Origin: Saccharospirillum sp.
GTDB lineage: Bacteria > Pseudomonadota > Gammaproteobacteria > Pseudomonadales > Natronospirillaceae
Assembly (NCBI GenBank): GCA_022565595.1
Contig: JAIUML010000014.1
Coordinates: 39,142-103,141 of the forward strand
Direction: 5' to 3'
Length of the DNA: 64,000 nt
The position numbers and the translations under genes are program-made. The notes under the pieces are model-generated. The model was given only the letters and a program-made list of their open reading frames with translations. It searched no databases and was not told where the DNA came from. This document shows, piece after piece, positions 17,884 to 25,718 of the stretch; the stretch's first letter is position 1; every line of letters starts with the position of its first letter.

Positions 17884-17979
17884 GGGTACCCATTTGCTGT
17901 TGTTATTCAGGCTTTGTTATAGCAGATTCTGGCCGGTTAAACGATGCCAAAGCGTCCTACTTAAGGAGGAGTCAGGCTC

Positions 17980-19554
17980 TTAGCCCGCCTTGCTCAGCTT
18001 CTTGTTTTCTTCTTCCAGTTCCTTGATCTTGCTCATCATGCCCTGCATGTCGGTGATGAATTCCTTGACCAGGTTTTCCATCTCTTCCATATCTTCGTTG
18101 GAGTCGGGTCGTTCCACCTTCCGAGCAGAGTTCGCATCATTCTCAGTGGTCGGTTGCTGTGATTGAAGTTGAGCGACCAGGGACTGGGTTTCCTTCAACA
18201 TACGCTGCAGGTTATTGATGTCTTCCTCCTGTTCGATGATGATCTCCATGGCATCGCCTCCGCCGCGAATGGCTTCCATATGCCCTCTCAGACTATCGAT
18301 GCTGCTTTGTTGCTGGTTGTTCAACTCACCAAGTCGTTCACTGACTTCGCTATCAGCTATTGGTTCCGCCTGGCCTTGAGCGTGTTCGGTGAGTTGCTCG
18401 ATCTGGCGAATGGCGTTTTCCAGTTCCATTTCCAGAACTGAAATGCAGTTTTCCGAATCGCGGACCAGCAGTTCCAGTCGGCTGATCTCACCTTCCTGCA
18501 GTTCCAGCACGGCTTCCGGGTCTGAGCCATGGCGCATCTGATCGATGCTGTTGCGCAGGTTGGCCAGGGCCGTGGCTTTTTTGCTGGCGTTCTGGACCAG
18601 CTGATTCATGTTTTCCTGGTTGATTGTGCCGGCTTTGTCAGTAGTAATGGAAATGTCCTTCAGACGATTCTTGAGTTCCTTGACCTGGGCCTCAAGTGCC
18701 TCGTTTTCATGATTGGTGGCTTCCAGCTCCTTTTCCATCAGGTTTATCGACATGTCTGCCCGCTTAATGTATTGATCGAGCTGTTCGATGTGTTCGTCCT
18801 GCTGCTCCTTGAAAGCCTCTTCTCCGGGGCTCATCTGCTGCAACATTAGCCTGGCCTTGTTCAAGGCTTCCTGCATATCAAACTTTTCGCACTTGAGCTT
18901 ATAGATTTCGTCGGCATACATGCCTTTTTGTGGCCGCTCCAGCTGTGGTTCCTCCTGGACGTTGATGGCTCGCAACGCCATCAGCTCTTTCTCCATGAGG
19001 GAAATGCGGTCGTAGGCTGAATCGAGGCGTGAGCGCAAATCGCCTTCCTCAGCGTCTGTGTCTTCATCGTCTGCAATCGATTTTGGGTTGAACACAGAAT
19101 CTGATAACAACTTTGACAGCTGTTCTTGCCATTGGGGTTCGGAAATTTGTTGAGAGAGGAGCCGTTGCTCAAGCGTTAACACCTGTCTGCGCAACCAGGT
19201 CAGCTGCTTTGCTTCGTCCACTGTGATTGCCGAGTCTTCATCCTCAGGCAAAGCGTTCGTCTCATCGAGTTTTTGCAGGTGGCTTTCCAACTGCTGAGGC
19301 ATGGTCTGGCCTGCACTTTCTGCACTCGCCTGAGCCTCGCTGACATCCTTGAGTAATTGTTGATTCTGGGCCCTCAAGGCTGCCACTTCCTGTTGTCTTT
19401 GCTGTTGGCGCTGGGACCGTTCCCAACGCATTTCCTTGAGCAGTGCAACCAGCACGTGATAGAGCCGCTGCTTGTAAAACAGGAAGGCCGTTATGATCAC
19501 ATAGACGACGGTGATTTCGGCAAGTATGAAAAAAGTGAGCGGCTCGATGTACAT
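17980..19554 (-). CDS. Membrane-anchored long coiled-coil protein in flgMN operon
   Basis: A 524-residue protein I do not recognise. One N-terminal membrane segment (about residues 7-27, FFILAEITVVYVIITAFLF) is followed by a basic patch KEMRWERSQRQQQRQ. Almost the whole remainder is predicted coiled coil (heptads rich in L, E, Q, K), ending KIKELEEENKKLSKAG. The topology is probably a short periplasmic or no exposed N-terminus and a long cytoplasmic rod. It starts 19 bases after flgN ends and appears to be the third gene of a flgM-flgN operon, where Pseudomonas carries the PilZ gene flgZ. A scaffold or polar-localisation role for the flagellum is a guess from context. Confidence 0.85.
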   Translation of the reverse strand: MYIEPLTFFILAEITVVYVIITAFLFYKQRLYHVLVALLKEMRWERSQRQQQRQQEVAALRAQNQQLLKDVSEAQASAESAGQTMPQQLESHLQKLDETNALPEDEDSAITVDEAKQLTWLRRQVLTLEQRLLSQQISEPQWQEQLSKLLSDSVFNPKSIADDEDTDAEEGDLRSRLDSAYDRISLMEKELMALRAINVQEEPQLERPQKGMYADEIYKLKCEKFDMQEALNKARLMLQQMSPGEEAFKEQQDEHIEQLDQYIKRADMSINLMEKELEATNHENEALEAQVKELKNRLKDISITTDKAGTINQENMNQLVQNASKKATALANLRNSIDQMRHGSDPEAVLELQEGEISRLELLVRDSENCISVLEMELENAIRQIEQLTEHAQGQAEPIADSEVSERLGELNNQQQSSIDSLRGHMEAIRGGGDAMEIIIEQEEDINNLQRMLKETQSLVAQLQSQQPTTENDANSARKVERPDSNEDMEEMENLVKEFITDMQGMMSKIKELEEENKKLSKAG

Positions 19555-19573
19555 GGCGATGGGCTGGCCTGCT

Positions 19574-20062
19574 TTATACCTGATCGACCCAGCCGGATGG
19601 AGACTGACTGCGATATTGGCCTTCGGCTGAATAGGTGTCTGTATTTCCCATCAAATTCTTGAGGAGGTTGAGTTGTAGCGCATTTCGATGACTTAAATCG
19701 GCCAGAAGTTGCCGGTTGGTCTGATGCAGGCGGTCATTTTCGTCCAGGCTTTCCCGCAGGCTGTGCCAGACGGTCAGCAATGATTGAGCATCTGTGCTCG
19801 GCCATTGGCTCGCCCATTGAGTAATGGAGTCCGTATCCGGTTCAAGCGACAACGCCTCAAGACAGTTGAGTAAAGCAGTAGAAGCGCTCAGCAAACGCTC
19901 AGTAGCTTCCTGTTTGCTTTGCGTAATTTCAATGAGATGGGTCGATTCAGCGCTACTGAGACAATCGAATTCATCACGCAGCAGAGGGGTGAAGGCATTA
20001 CTGGCTTGCGCTGTCGCGTCCAGGTGGGCTTTCAGTTCGCTGTAGGGTGCAGTAATCGTCAT
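19574..20062 (-). CDS. flgN: FlgN-type flagellar export chaperone
   Basis: A 162-residue helical protein directly after flgM. FlgN chaperones the hook-filament junction proteins FlgK and FlgL before export. Sequence conservation in this family is low, and the call rests on size, all-helical character (LRESLDENDRLHQTNRQLLADL) and the flgM-flgN gene order. The ATG at 20060-20062 is preferred over a longer frame because GGGAGAA stands 7 bases before it. The flgK and flgL genes it would serve are 20 kb to the right. Confidence 0.8.
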   Translation of the reverse strand: MTITAPYSELKAHLDATAQASNAFTPLLRDEFDCLSSAESTHLIEITQSKQEATERLLSASTALLNCLEALSLEPDTDSITQWASQWPSTDAQSLLTVWHSLRESLDENDRLHQTNRQLLADLSHRNALQLNLLKNLMGNTDTYSAEGQYRSQSPSGWVDQV

Positions 20063-20103
20063 GACGCCAGTTCTCCCTGGGGCCAGCCTCTTACTGCACA
20101 GAA

Positions 20104-20415
20104 TCAAAGGCCTGATTCAAAGCGTCGAAAGGCAGCCGCCAGTTTATCGTGGTCTATCTTGTAATCGCCATTGGCAATGGCGGTTTTGATGCGCTCGATT
20201 TTTTCCTGATCGACATCGGGCATCTGTTGTACCCTGGAACTGGCAGTTTTCAGCACCTTTGCTCGATCGGAGAGTTCGACCACATCATCCTTCCTTGCAG
20301 TTTCTGTACCAGCTTTATCGGATGGGCTGGCAAGGTTGCCGCTTGCTTCGTTCTGGCGGGCTTTACCGGTGTTGCCGGATTGTCCCGGTGACACCCCATT
20401 CAAATTGATGGCCAT
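20104..20415 (-). CDS. flgM: Anti-sigma-28 factor FlgM
   Basis: A 103-residue protein. Its C-terminal half (VVELSDRAKVLKTASSRVQ, then IKTAIANGDYKID and the KLAAAFRRFE tail) matches FlgM, which binds and blocks FliA until the hook is complete and FlgM is exported. The N-terminal half is polar and probably disordered, as usual. AGCGAGGAC lies before the ATG. A sigma-28 promoter sits about 40-65 bases upstream, which would give the known feedback loop. Confidence 0.9.
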   Translation of the reverse strand: MAINLNGVSPGQSGNTGKARQNEASGNLASPSDKAGTETARKDDVVELSDRAKVLKTASSRVQQMPDVDQEKIERIKTAIANGDYKIDHDKLAAAFRRFESGL

Positions 20416-20454
20416 AGCCTTGTCCTCGCTTAAAAAAACATTTTCCTGAAGTGG

Positions 20455-20481
20455 ATAGCGGCCACTGCTACAGGAACTTTA
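20455..20481 (-). promoter_or_regulatory. Sigma-28 (FliA) promoter of flgM
   Basis: On the minus strand TAAAGTTC (20481-20474), an 11-base spacer, then GCCGCTAT (20462-20455). The consensus is TAAAGTTT-N11-GCCGATAA, so spacing is exact and 7/8 plus 6/8 positions match. It points into flgM. Confidence 0.8.
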
Positions 20482-20526
20482 ATCATATTTGTGACAAAAG
20501 TCTTATTTTGAGTGAAATTATGCGAT

Positions 20527-21282
20527 TTATTGCACCGAGATTTCAACCACGCCCCTGTCTCGAATGTAGGCATGAACAATGGATCGAGAACTGAGGTTTC
20601 TGACAGGAATTTGACGCCCGGCCTGGCCGTCGCGCATGGCCTCACCCAGGGCGCGCACAGTCAGTCCACCGGAGTGCGCCAGTATAACCACCCGATCCCC
20701 TCTTTTTATTAAGGTAGGCGCCTCGACAACATAGGAGTTGATCACATCCCCCTGTCGTAAATTTCGTGCGACCTGGAAACCATCCACCTCTTCGGGTTTA
20801 TGGAAGTAGCCCATTCTTAGTGTGCCTATGTCTTCCAGGCGCAGCTCGACATCGGAACTGGAGAGCCTTTGTCCACGGGACAGCGGGGTAGCGGCAACCA
20901 CCACTGGCTGTCGTATGGACAGTGTAATGGGTACAAAGAGCTGCCAGCCCACGGCTTCACAGCTGATTCTTGGCGTCATTCGGCTGCTTAGTTGCTGGCT
21001 ACGCCAATCAACTGTGGGGGGCTGAGGGCACAAGTCGAGGCTCGCTGCCGCAGCCTGAACCTGGACACTGTAGTCATAGTGCTCACTTTCGATGTCAGGG
21101 TAGTTTTGATGAATGCGCCTCTCAAGCTCACTGGCCAGATGCAGTCGAGCCTGATCGATGGTTGATTGCCCGTCAGCCACCACAGTCGTCGCTAGCAGAA
21201 TCAAAGCGCCCATGCGAAGGAAAATCCACACCCGGGCTAAGCTTTGTCTATACTGTGCCGATATATGCAAAGTGAGCAACAT
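20527..21282 (-). CDS. flgA: Flagellar P-ring assembly chaperone FlgA
   Basis: A 251-residue periplasmic protein. The N-terminal hydrophobic segment RMGALILLATTVVADG is near residues 23-38. A C-terminal SAF-type domain includes PLSRGQRLSSSDVELR near 135-150 and RNLRQGDVINSYVVE near 170. FlgA helps FlgI form the P ring. The signal peptide begins late in the frame, so the true start may be the methionine at residue 24 (position 21213); neither start has a strong ribosome binding site. It is divergent from cheV, as in Pseudomonas. Confidence 0.88.
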   Translation of the reverse strand: MLLTLHISAQYRQSLARVWIFLRMGALILLATTVVADGQSTIDQARLHLASELERRIHQNYPDIESEHYDYSVQVQAAAASLDLCPQPPTVDWRSQQLSSRMTPRISCEAVGWQLFVPITLSIRQPVVVAATPLSRGQRLSSSDVELRLEDIGTLRMGYFHKPEEVDGFQVARNLRQGDVINSYVVEAPTLIKRGDRVVILAHSGGLTVRALGEAMRDGQAGRQIPVRNLSSRSIVHAYIRDRGVVEISVQ

Positions 21283-21530
21283 TCAGAGGTCTCGAAATCG
21301 ATCATGTGTTGGTCAGGTGAGCCTGCTTCGAAAAAACATCAGATTGTCGGAACTTTGACAGGGTTCATGACCTGGGATCTGTTCTGCAAGGGTTGTGCCG
21401 AATCGCTCAATTGCTGGTCAACATTGTTCGAACAAGCCAGGAAGAACCGAGTTTTTTCCTGTTTGGCTCCGTGAAATGGCAAAGGTCGTTTCATGATAGA
21501 AACTCAATTGAACCTGGAGGCGTCACCTAA

Positions 21531-22487
21531 ATGGCTGGTGTACTGGATAGCGTAAATCAGAGAACCCAGTTGGTGGGTCAGAATCGGTTGGAACTGCTGC
21601 TGTTTCGCCTGGAAGGGGATCAGATATACGGCATCAACGTGTTCAAGGTGAAAGAGGTGCTTCAGTGCCCCAAACTGACCCAGATGCCGCACAGTAATTC
21701 TGTTGTGCGCGGCGTGGCTCATATTCGAGGTGGCACCATCCCCATTCTGGACCTGAGCCGGGCAACGGGTAACAGAGCCATTGATCATATAGAAGACAAG
21801 TTTGTCATCATTGCCGAGTACAACATGAAGTCTCAAGGGTTTCTGGTAAAAGGCGTTGAGCGCATCATCAACATCAACTGGGAAGATGTTCAGCCGCCAC
21901 CGAAAGGTACCGGTCACGATCACTTTCTGACTGCCGTGACCAAGTACGAAGATAAACTGGTAGAAATCATTGATGTCGAAAAAATTCTGGCGGAAGTGTC
22001 GCCCATGAATGAGAACATCAGCGAAGGCATTATCACCGAAGATGCCACTTCCAGAGCCGTATCCATGCAGGTGCTGATAGTTGACGACTCCAAAATAGCG
22101 CGTAAGCAGATTCAGAAAACGCTTGAGCAGGTCGGTTTTACCGTGGTCGCATTGAATGATGGTCGCGAAGCCCTTGATCATCTTTTGGCGCTGGTGGCAG
22201 AGGGTGTTCATCCGGCGAAGCGATATCCGTTCATCATTTCCGACATTGAGATGCCGGAGATGGATGGTTACACTCTAACTTCAGAAATCCGGGCCCATCC
22301 CGAACTGAAAGACCTCCATATCCTGCTGCACACCTCGCTGAGTGGTGTCTTTAACAAAGCCATGGTACAAAAGGTCGGAGCAAATGACTTCCTCGCCAAG
22401 TTTCAACCAGACATGTTGGCACAACTGGTTATTGAGCGTATTACCAATCTGGGTGGTGAGTTACCAGCTTCGGAAGGTGAGGCATGA
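21531..22487 (+). CDS. cheV: Chemotaxis coupling protein CheV
   Basis: A 318-residue protein with a CheW-like domain at about 15-160 (ELLLFRLEGDQIYGINVFKVKE, in part) and a receiver domain at about 180-305 (VLIVDDSKIARKQIQ; phospho-aspartate in IISDIEMPEMDG). CheV couples receptors to CheA and, when phosphorylated, tunes adaptation. GGAGG lies 8-10 bases before the ATG. The 248-base upstream gap to flgA shows no sigma-28 or sigma-54 site that I can support. Confidence 0.93.
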   Translation: MAGVLDSVNQRTQLVGQNRLELLLFRLEGDQIYGINVFKVKEVLQCPKLTQMPHSNSVVRGVAHIRGGTIPILDLSRATGNRAIDHIEDKFVIIAEYNMKSQGFLVKGVERIININWEDVQPPPKGTGHDHFLTAVTKYEDKLVEIIDVEKILAEVSPMNENISEGIITEDATSRAVSMQVLIVDDSKIARKQIQKTLEQVGFTVVALNDGREALDHLLALVAEGVHPAKRYPFIISDIEMPEMDGYTLTSEIRAHPELKDLHILLHTSLSGVFNKAMVQKVGANDFLAKFQPDMLAQLVIERITNLGGELPASEGEA

Positions 22488-22551
22488 AGGGTCGTACAAG
22501 GCTGCAGTAAGCTGTCACTGTACTGAATAAACGCTTAAGGGAGTCATCGCC

Positions 22552-23379
22552 TTGACGGTGGACGTAAATGAAGGTTATCAAGAGTTTTGTGACTTTTTGG
22601 AGAAGCAGAGTGGTATCTGTTTAGGCGCGAGTAAACAGTACCTGGTCTCGAGTCGGTTACGCAAAATTCTGATGGAGCAAAAGGTCAAAAACCTTCGTGA
22701 ACTGGTTGCAATAATGTCTCGCTCTGGTGGACATGGACTTAAATCGGCAGTTATTGATGCCATGACCACCAATGAAACCCTCTGGTTTCGGGATATACAT
22801 CCCTTTCGAATACTGGAAGAAAAACTGCTCCCCGAGTTCTATCAGAAGCGGTCGGCGCGCCCTCTGCGCATCTGGTCGGCTGCCTGCTCGACAGGGCAGG
22901 AACCCTTTTCCATTTCGATGATCATGGAAGACCTTAAAGCCCGAGGCAAAGGTGGCAATGGTGGTGAAAAAATCATCGCTACGGATATTTCACCTTCGGC
23001 ACTGGCATCGGCCAAAGCGGCAGAATATGCCATGCTCGCTATCGGGCGAGGGCTCGACCCGGAACGTCTCAAACGCCACTTTCAGGAAGTGCCCGGTGGT
23101 CGTTGGAAAGTAAAGCCCAATATCACCCAGAGAGTGGAGTTTCGCAGCCTCAACCTGCAGGAAAGCTATGCGTTACTCGGCAAATTCGACATCGTCTTTT
23201 GCCGCAATGTACTCATTTATTTTACCGGTGATCTCAAACGAGACATTCTTACGCGCATTCACGCGACGCTGAACCCGGGTGGGTATTTGCTGGTTGGCGC
23301 TTCGGAGGCGGTGAATGGGCTGTCGGAATTGTATGAAATGGTGCATTGTCGGCCGGGGATTATTTATCGCAAGCGGTAA
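22552..23379 (+). CDS. cheR: Chemotaxis protein methyltransferase CheR
   Basis: A 275-residue SAM-dependent methyltransferase. The N-terminal helical domain is at about 5-75, and the catalytic domain has RIWSAACSTGQEPFS near 105, IIATDISPSAL near 145 and CRNVLIYF near 220. It methylates glutamates on chemoreceptors. The start codon is TTG at 22552, with AAGGGAG 8 bases upstream; an in-frame GTG at 22558 is possible and no ATG fits. The gene is 64 bases after cheV. Confidence 0.93.
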   Translation: MTVDVNEGYQEFCDFLEKQSGICLGASKQYLVSSRLRKILMEQKVKNLRELVAIMSRSGGHGLKSAVIDAMTTNETLWFRDIHPFRILEEKLLPEFYQKRSARPLRIWSAACSTGQEPFSISMIMEDLKARGKGGNGGEKIIATDISPSALASAKAAEYAMLAIGRGLDPERLKRHFQEVPGGRWKVKPNITQRVEFRSLNLQESYALLGKFDIVFCRNVLIYFTGDLKRDILTRIHATLNPGGYLLVGASEAVNGLSELYEMVHCRPGIIYRKR

Positions 23380-23400
23380 AGGGGGGCTATGCCCCTCTGC
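23378..23400. terminator. Shared hairpin between cheR and the response-regulator gene
   Basis: GGGGC-TAT-GCCCC (23383-23395) with flanking pairs overlaps both stop regions. On the minus strand it is followed by a short TTT. A weak bidirectional terminator is plausible. Confidence 0.5.
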
Positions 23401-24100
23401 GAACCAACAAATGCCCCTCCAGCAACAAATACCCCTTCCCCCGAACCGTCTTGATCACCTCTTCGAACGGTAACTTGGCGCGCAAACCCGACACGATCAT
23501 ATCAATCACACGGCTGAAGCCATCGTATTCAATACCACGCAAGGATTGCATGATCGCATCTCGGCTGAATACCTGTCCTGGTTGACTGGCGAGCAAGGAG
23601 AGCAGGTCGAATTCTGGTCCGGTTAAATCGATGGGTTCACCATAGCAGGTCACCACACGGTTGCGCTTGTCAATGAAAAGGACTTCCTGGGCATTGCTTG
23701 AGTCGGAGGCTTCATTGAATTCAGTGGCGCGTCTGAGCATGGCTCGGATGCGGCTAAGCAACCTTTTGGGCTCTACCGGTTTGAACAGGTAGTCATCTGC
23801 TCCAATTTCGAGGCCAAGAATTTCATCGGTTGGGTCCGTTCTTGCAGTCAACATCAGAATGGGTTTTTTGTAGTTGGGACGCACTTGACGGCAGATGGCA
23901 AGGCCGTCCAGGCCAGGGAGCATAACATCCAGAATGGTCAAATCGGGTTGTTGCTCGACAATATAGTCCCTGGCTTCAAGGCCGTTGCGAATGACCTTGC
24001 ATTGGTAGCCGGACGCTTGCAAAAACTGTTGCGTCAGAAGCGCCAGGTCGTCATTGTCTTCAACCAGCAGCAACCGTGCGTAATCGGTTATGGTGTCCAT
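23387..24100 (-). CDS. OmpR/PhoB-family response regulator
   Basis: A 237-residue regulator. The receiver is at residues 8-125 (LLLVEDNDDLA; phospho-aspartate in LTILDVMLPG near 57; KPVEPKRLL with the conserved lysine near 107), and the winged-helix DNA-binding domain at about 140-230 (TGPEFDLLSLLASQPGQVFSRD, in part). It overlaps the end of the TPR/barrel gene by 13 bases and is last in a four-gene minus-strand operon headed by a sensor kinase. The targets are unknown; the co-transcribed envelope genes suggest an envelope signal. RstA is the nearest type I recognise, at low confidence. Confidence 0.88.
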   Translation of the reverse strand: MDTITDYARLLLVEDNDDLALLTQQFLQASGYQCKVIRNGLEARDYIVEQQPDLTILDVMLPGLDGLAICRQVRPNYKKPILMLTARTDPTDEILGLEIGADDYLFKPVEPKRLLSRIRAMLRRATEFNEASDSSNAQEVLFIDKRNRVVTCYGEPIDLTGPEFDLLSLLASQPGQVFSRDAIMQSLRGIEYDGFSRVIDMIVSGLRAKLPFEEVIKTVRGKGYLLLEGHLLVRRGA

Positions 24101-25155
24101 TCTACTCCCAGGGCGAGGCGCCAGCCTTGCCAGGTATTGGTGTGCCAGTAACCCAGCTCTGGTACGACCGACCAGTGTGGGGCAATGTTAAAGTCTGCCG
24201 ACAGGTTCGCTTCTGTGGTGTCTGTACTGGTCGAATCTGTCTGAGCCAGTCTTAGCGTAATCGGCATAGGGTCAAGTCGAGTGACGGACGTTTGCCAAAA
24301 GCGATAATAGTCGTCCGAGTTCACCCTGTCTTCTAGTCCGAACGCTATGTTGGCCTGCCAACCGGATTCCCCTGACCAGAATACACCAAAACGATGTTGC
24401 CAATGTTCAAAGTCAGTGGCGATCCAATGACCTTTGAGCCGATACCCTAATTTAACCGCCCGCGACACTTGATAAGCAAGGCCGAATTGGGCATAGAATT
24501 CCGGTTCAGAGGGCTTCAATACCACTCCCACCTGACTATCCAGGGTCAAGTTTCGAAAGTTCTGTTGCAAACCACCGGCAAGGTCGAGACCCCATTCGGG
24601 GGTATTATCGGTTGAATCCAGATAGAGGTCGGAGCGCACCGAGAAGACGCGATTCAGGTACCAGGGGTAACCTTGCGCATTAAGTGTCGCGACTCTGCTC
24701 GATCTCGAATGACTCAGCTGAGCGCTCGCCACTCCAGTATCCAGCCCAGGGAAGTAACTGACCCGAGCGCGCCCACGCCAACGAACTGGATGGGTAGAAT
24801 TCTGTTTGCGGCGAGTGGATAAATAAAGAAGTTGAACCTGTACACGAACGGCGTCTGGTAAATCCGGGTTATCCATTACCAGAGTCAGTAACGACAGTGC
24901 AGAGTCGAACTGTTCCAGCTGGATGTATACCAGTGCCTGCTCCAGCTTTAGCCGACTCGAGTCCGGGTAGTCTGTTTCCAGTTCAGACAGCGCCTCCAGG
25001 GCCGTGAAATAGCGACCGGAATCCACCAGGGGTTGAATACGTTCCAGTTCCAGGGGCATGTCGGCAACAGTAGGCGAAACAAAGGCGACATTGATGAGCA
25101 AGCCGGACAGCAGCAAGTAACTGCATCGTTGAATGTGAACGCTTCCGTGAACCAT
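24088..25155 (-). CDS. TPR plus outer-membrane beta-barrel protein, function unknown
   Basis: A 355-residue exported protein. A signal peptide (LLLSGLLINVAFVSPTVA) ends near residue 31. TPR-like helices follow at about 35-110 (ALEALSELETDYPDSSRLKLEQALVYIQL, in part). From about 125 to the end come alternating amphipathic beta strands with a C-terminal aromatic or hydrophobic ending (LALGVEWTP), typical of an outer-membrane barrel. A TPR domain followed by a small barrel recalls surface lipoprotein assembly modulators (Slam), but this protein is shorter and I cannot name it. It lies inside a two-component operon, between a small secreted protein gene and the response regulator. Confidence 0.75.
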   Translation of the reverse strand: MVHGSVHIQRCSYLLLSGLLINVAFVSPTVADMPLELERIQPLVDSGRYFTALEALSELETDYPDSSRLKLEQALVYIQLEQFDSALSLLTLVMDNPDLPDAVRVQVQLLYLSTRRKQNSTHPVRWRGRARVSYFPGLDTGVASAQLSHSRSSRVATLNAQGYPWYLNRVFSVRSDLYLDSTDNTPEWGLDLAGGLQQNFRNLTLDSQVGVVLKPSEPEFYAQFGLAYQVSRAVKLGYRLKGHWIATDFEHWQHRFGVFWSGESGWQANIAFGLEDRVNSDDYYRFWQTSVTRLDPMPITLRLAQTDSTSTDTTEANLSADFNIAPHWSVVPELGYWHTNTWQGWRLALGVEWTP

Positions 25156-25222
25156 AGGCTCTCTATGACGGTTTGGAGTAAATCAGAATATTGCCATCGT
25201 CAGCGTGGAAGTGTAGCTCTTT

Positions 25223-25645
25223 TTAACGGTTTGTATTGCCCGGCGTGCCAGAAGGGGGGCCAGCGGGCGGGCCAGAAGGGGGACCAGAAGGGCCTGGGCG
25301 ATTGGGTCTGCTCTGGTCCAGTGCAGGACCGGGAAGGTCCTGCAGGACGTCCAGAGCCGGGTGCTCATCGGACAGGCGTGGATGCTGCTTCAACAGATGC
25401 TGCAAAGCATTACTGCGTCCGAGTTCAGCCCCGCCGGGTTGCCTTAGCCAGTGATCAAGCAGGCTGTCAATGTCGGCTATTGGAGCCTGTTCTGCGATCA
25501 GGGCGTCCAGCCGCTCCATTAATTGCTCGATATCGTCACTGCCACTGAGACCCAGCAGGTCATCTGGCAATTGATCCCAGTCTGACCATTCATCGGCATG
25601 GACGGATAAGCTTGCTACAAATAGCAGGCTCATAACTGCTTTCAT
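25223..25645 (-). CDS. Small secreted protein with proline-rich tail
   Basis: A 140-residue protein starting MKAVMSLLFVASLSVHADEW, a clear signal peptide cleaved near residue 17. The body is acidic and helical (DDIEQLMERLDALIAEQ). The C-terminus is a PSGPPSGPPAGPPSG repeat. A longer frame to 25762 overlaps the kinase gene; the ATG at 25645 is chosen because it starts the signal peptide. It lies between the kinase and the TPR/barrel gene, so it could be a periplasmic accessory or signal for the system. Function unknown. Confidence 0.65.
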   Translation of the reverse strand: MKAVMSLLFVASLSVHADEWSDWDQLPDDLLGLSGSDDIEQLMERLDALIAEQAPIADIDSLLDHWLRQPGGAELGRSNALQHLLKQHPRLSDEHPALDVLQDLPGPALDQSRPNRPGPSGPPSGPPAGPPSGTPGNTNR

Positions 25646-25718
25646 CTTTCCCAATGCCCTCGCTAGAACGGTGTAGTTATTGTATTCATTTTGTCGTCTG
25701 TAGGTGTCTTCTTTATGT

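Noticed and set aside
23005..23025. AAAGCGGCA in cheR as a further regulatory copy
   Set aside because: It lies in the middle of coding sequence, encoding Ala-Lys-Ala-Ala, with no sigma-54 site nearby.
25236..25290. Short tandem repeats resembling a CRISPR or minisatellite
   Set aside because: They encode the PSGPPSGPPAGPPSG tail of the small secreted protein; unit length and spacing are not CRISPR-like.
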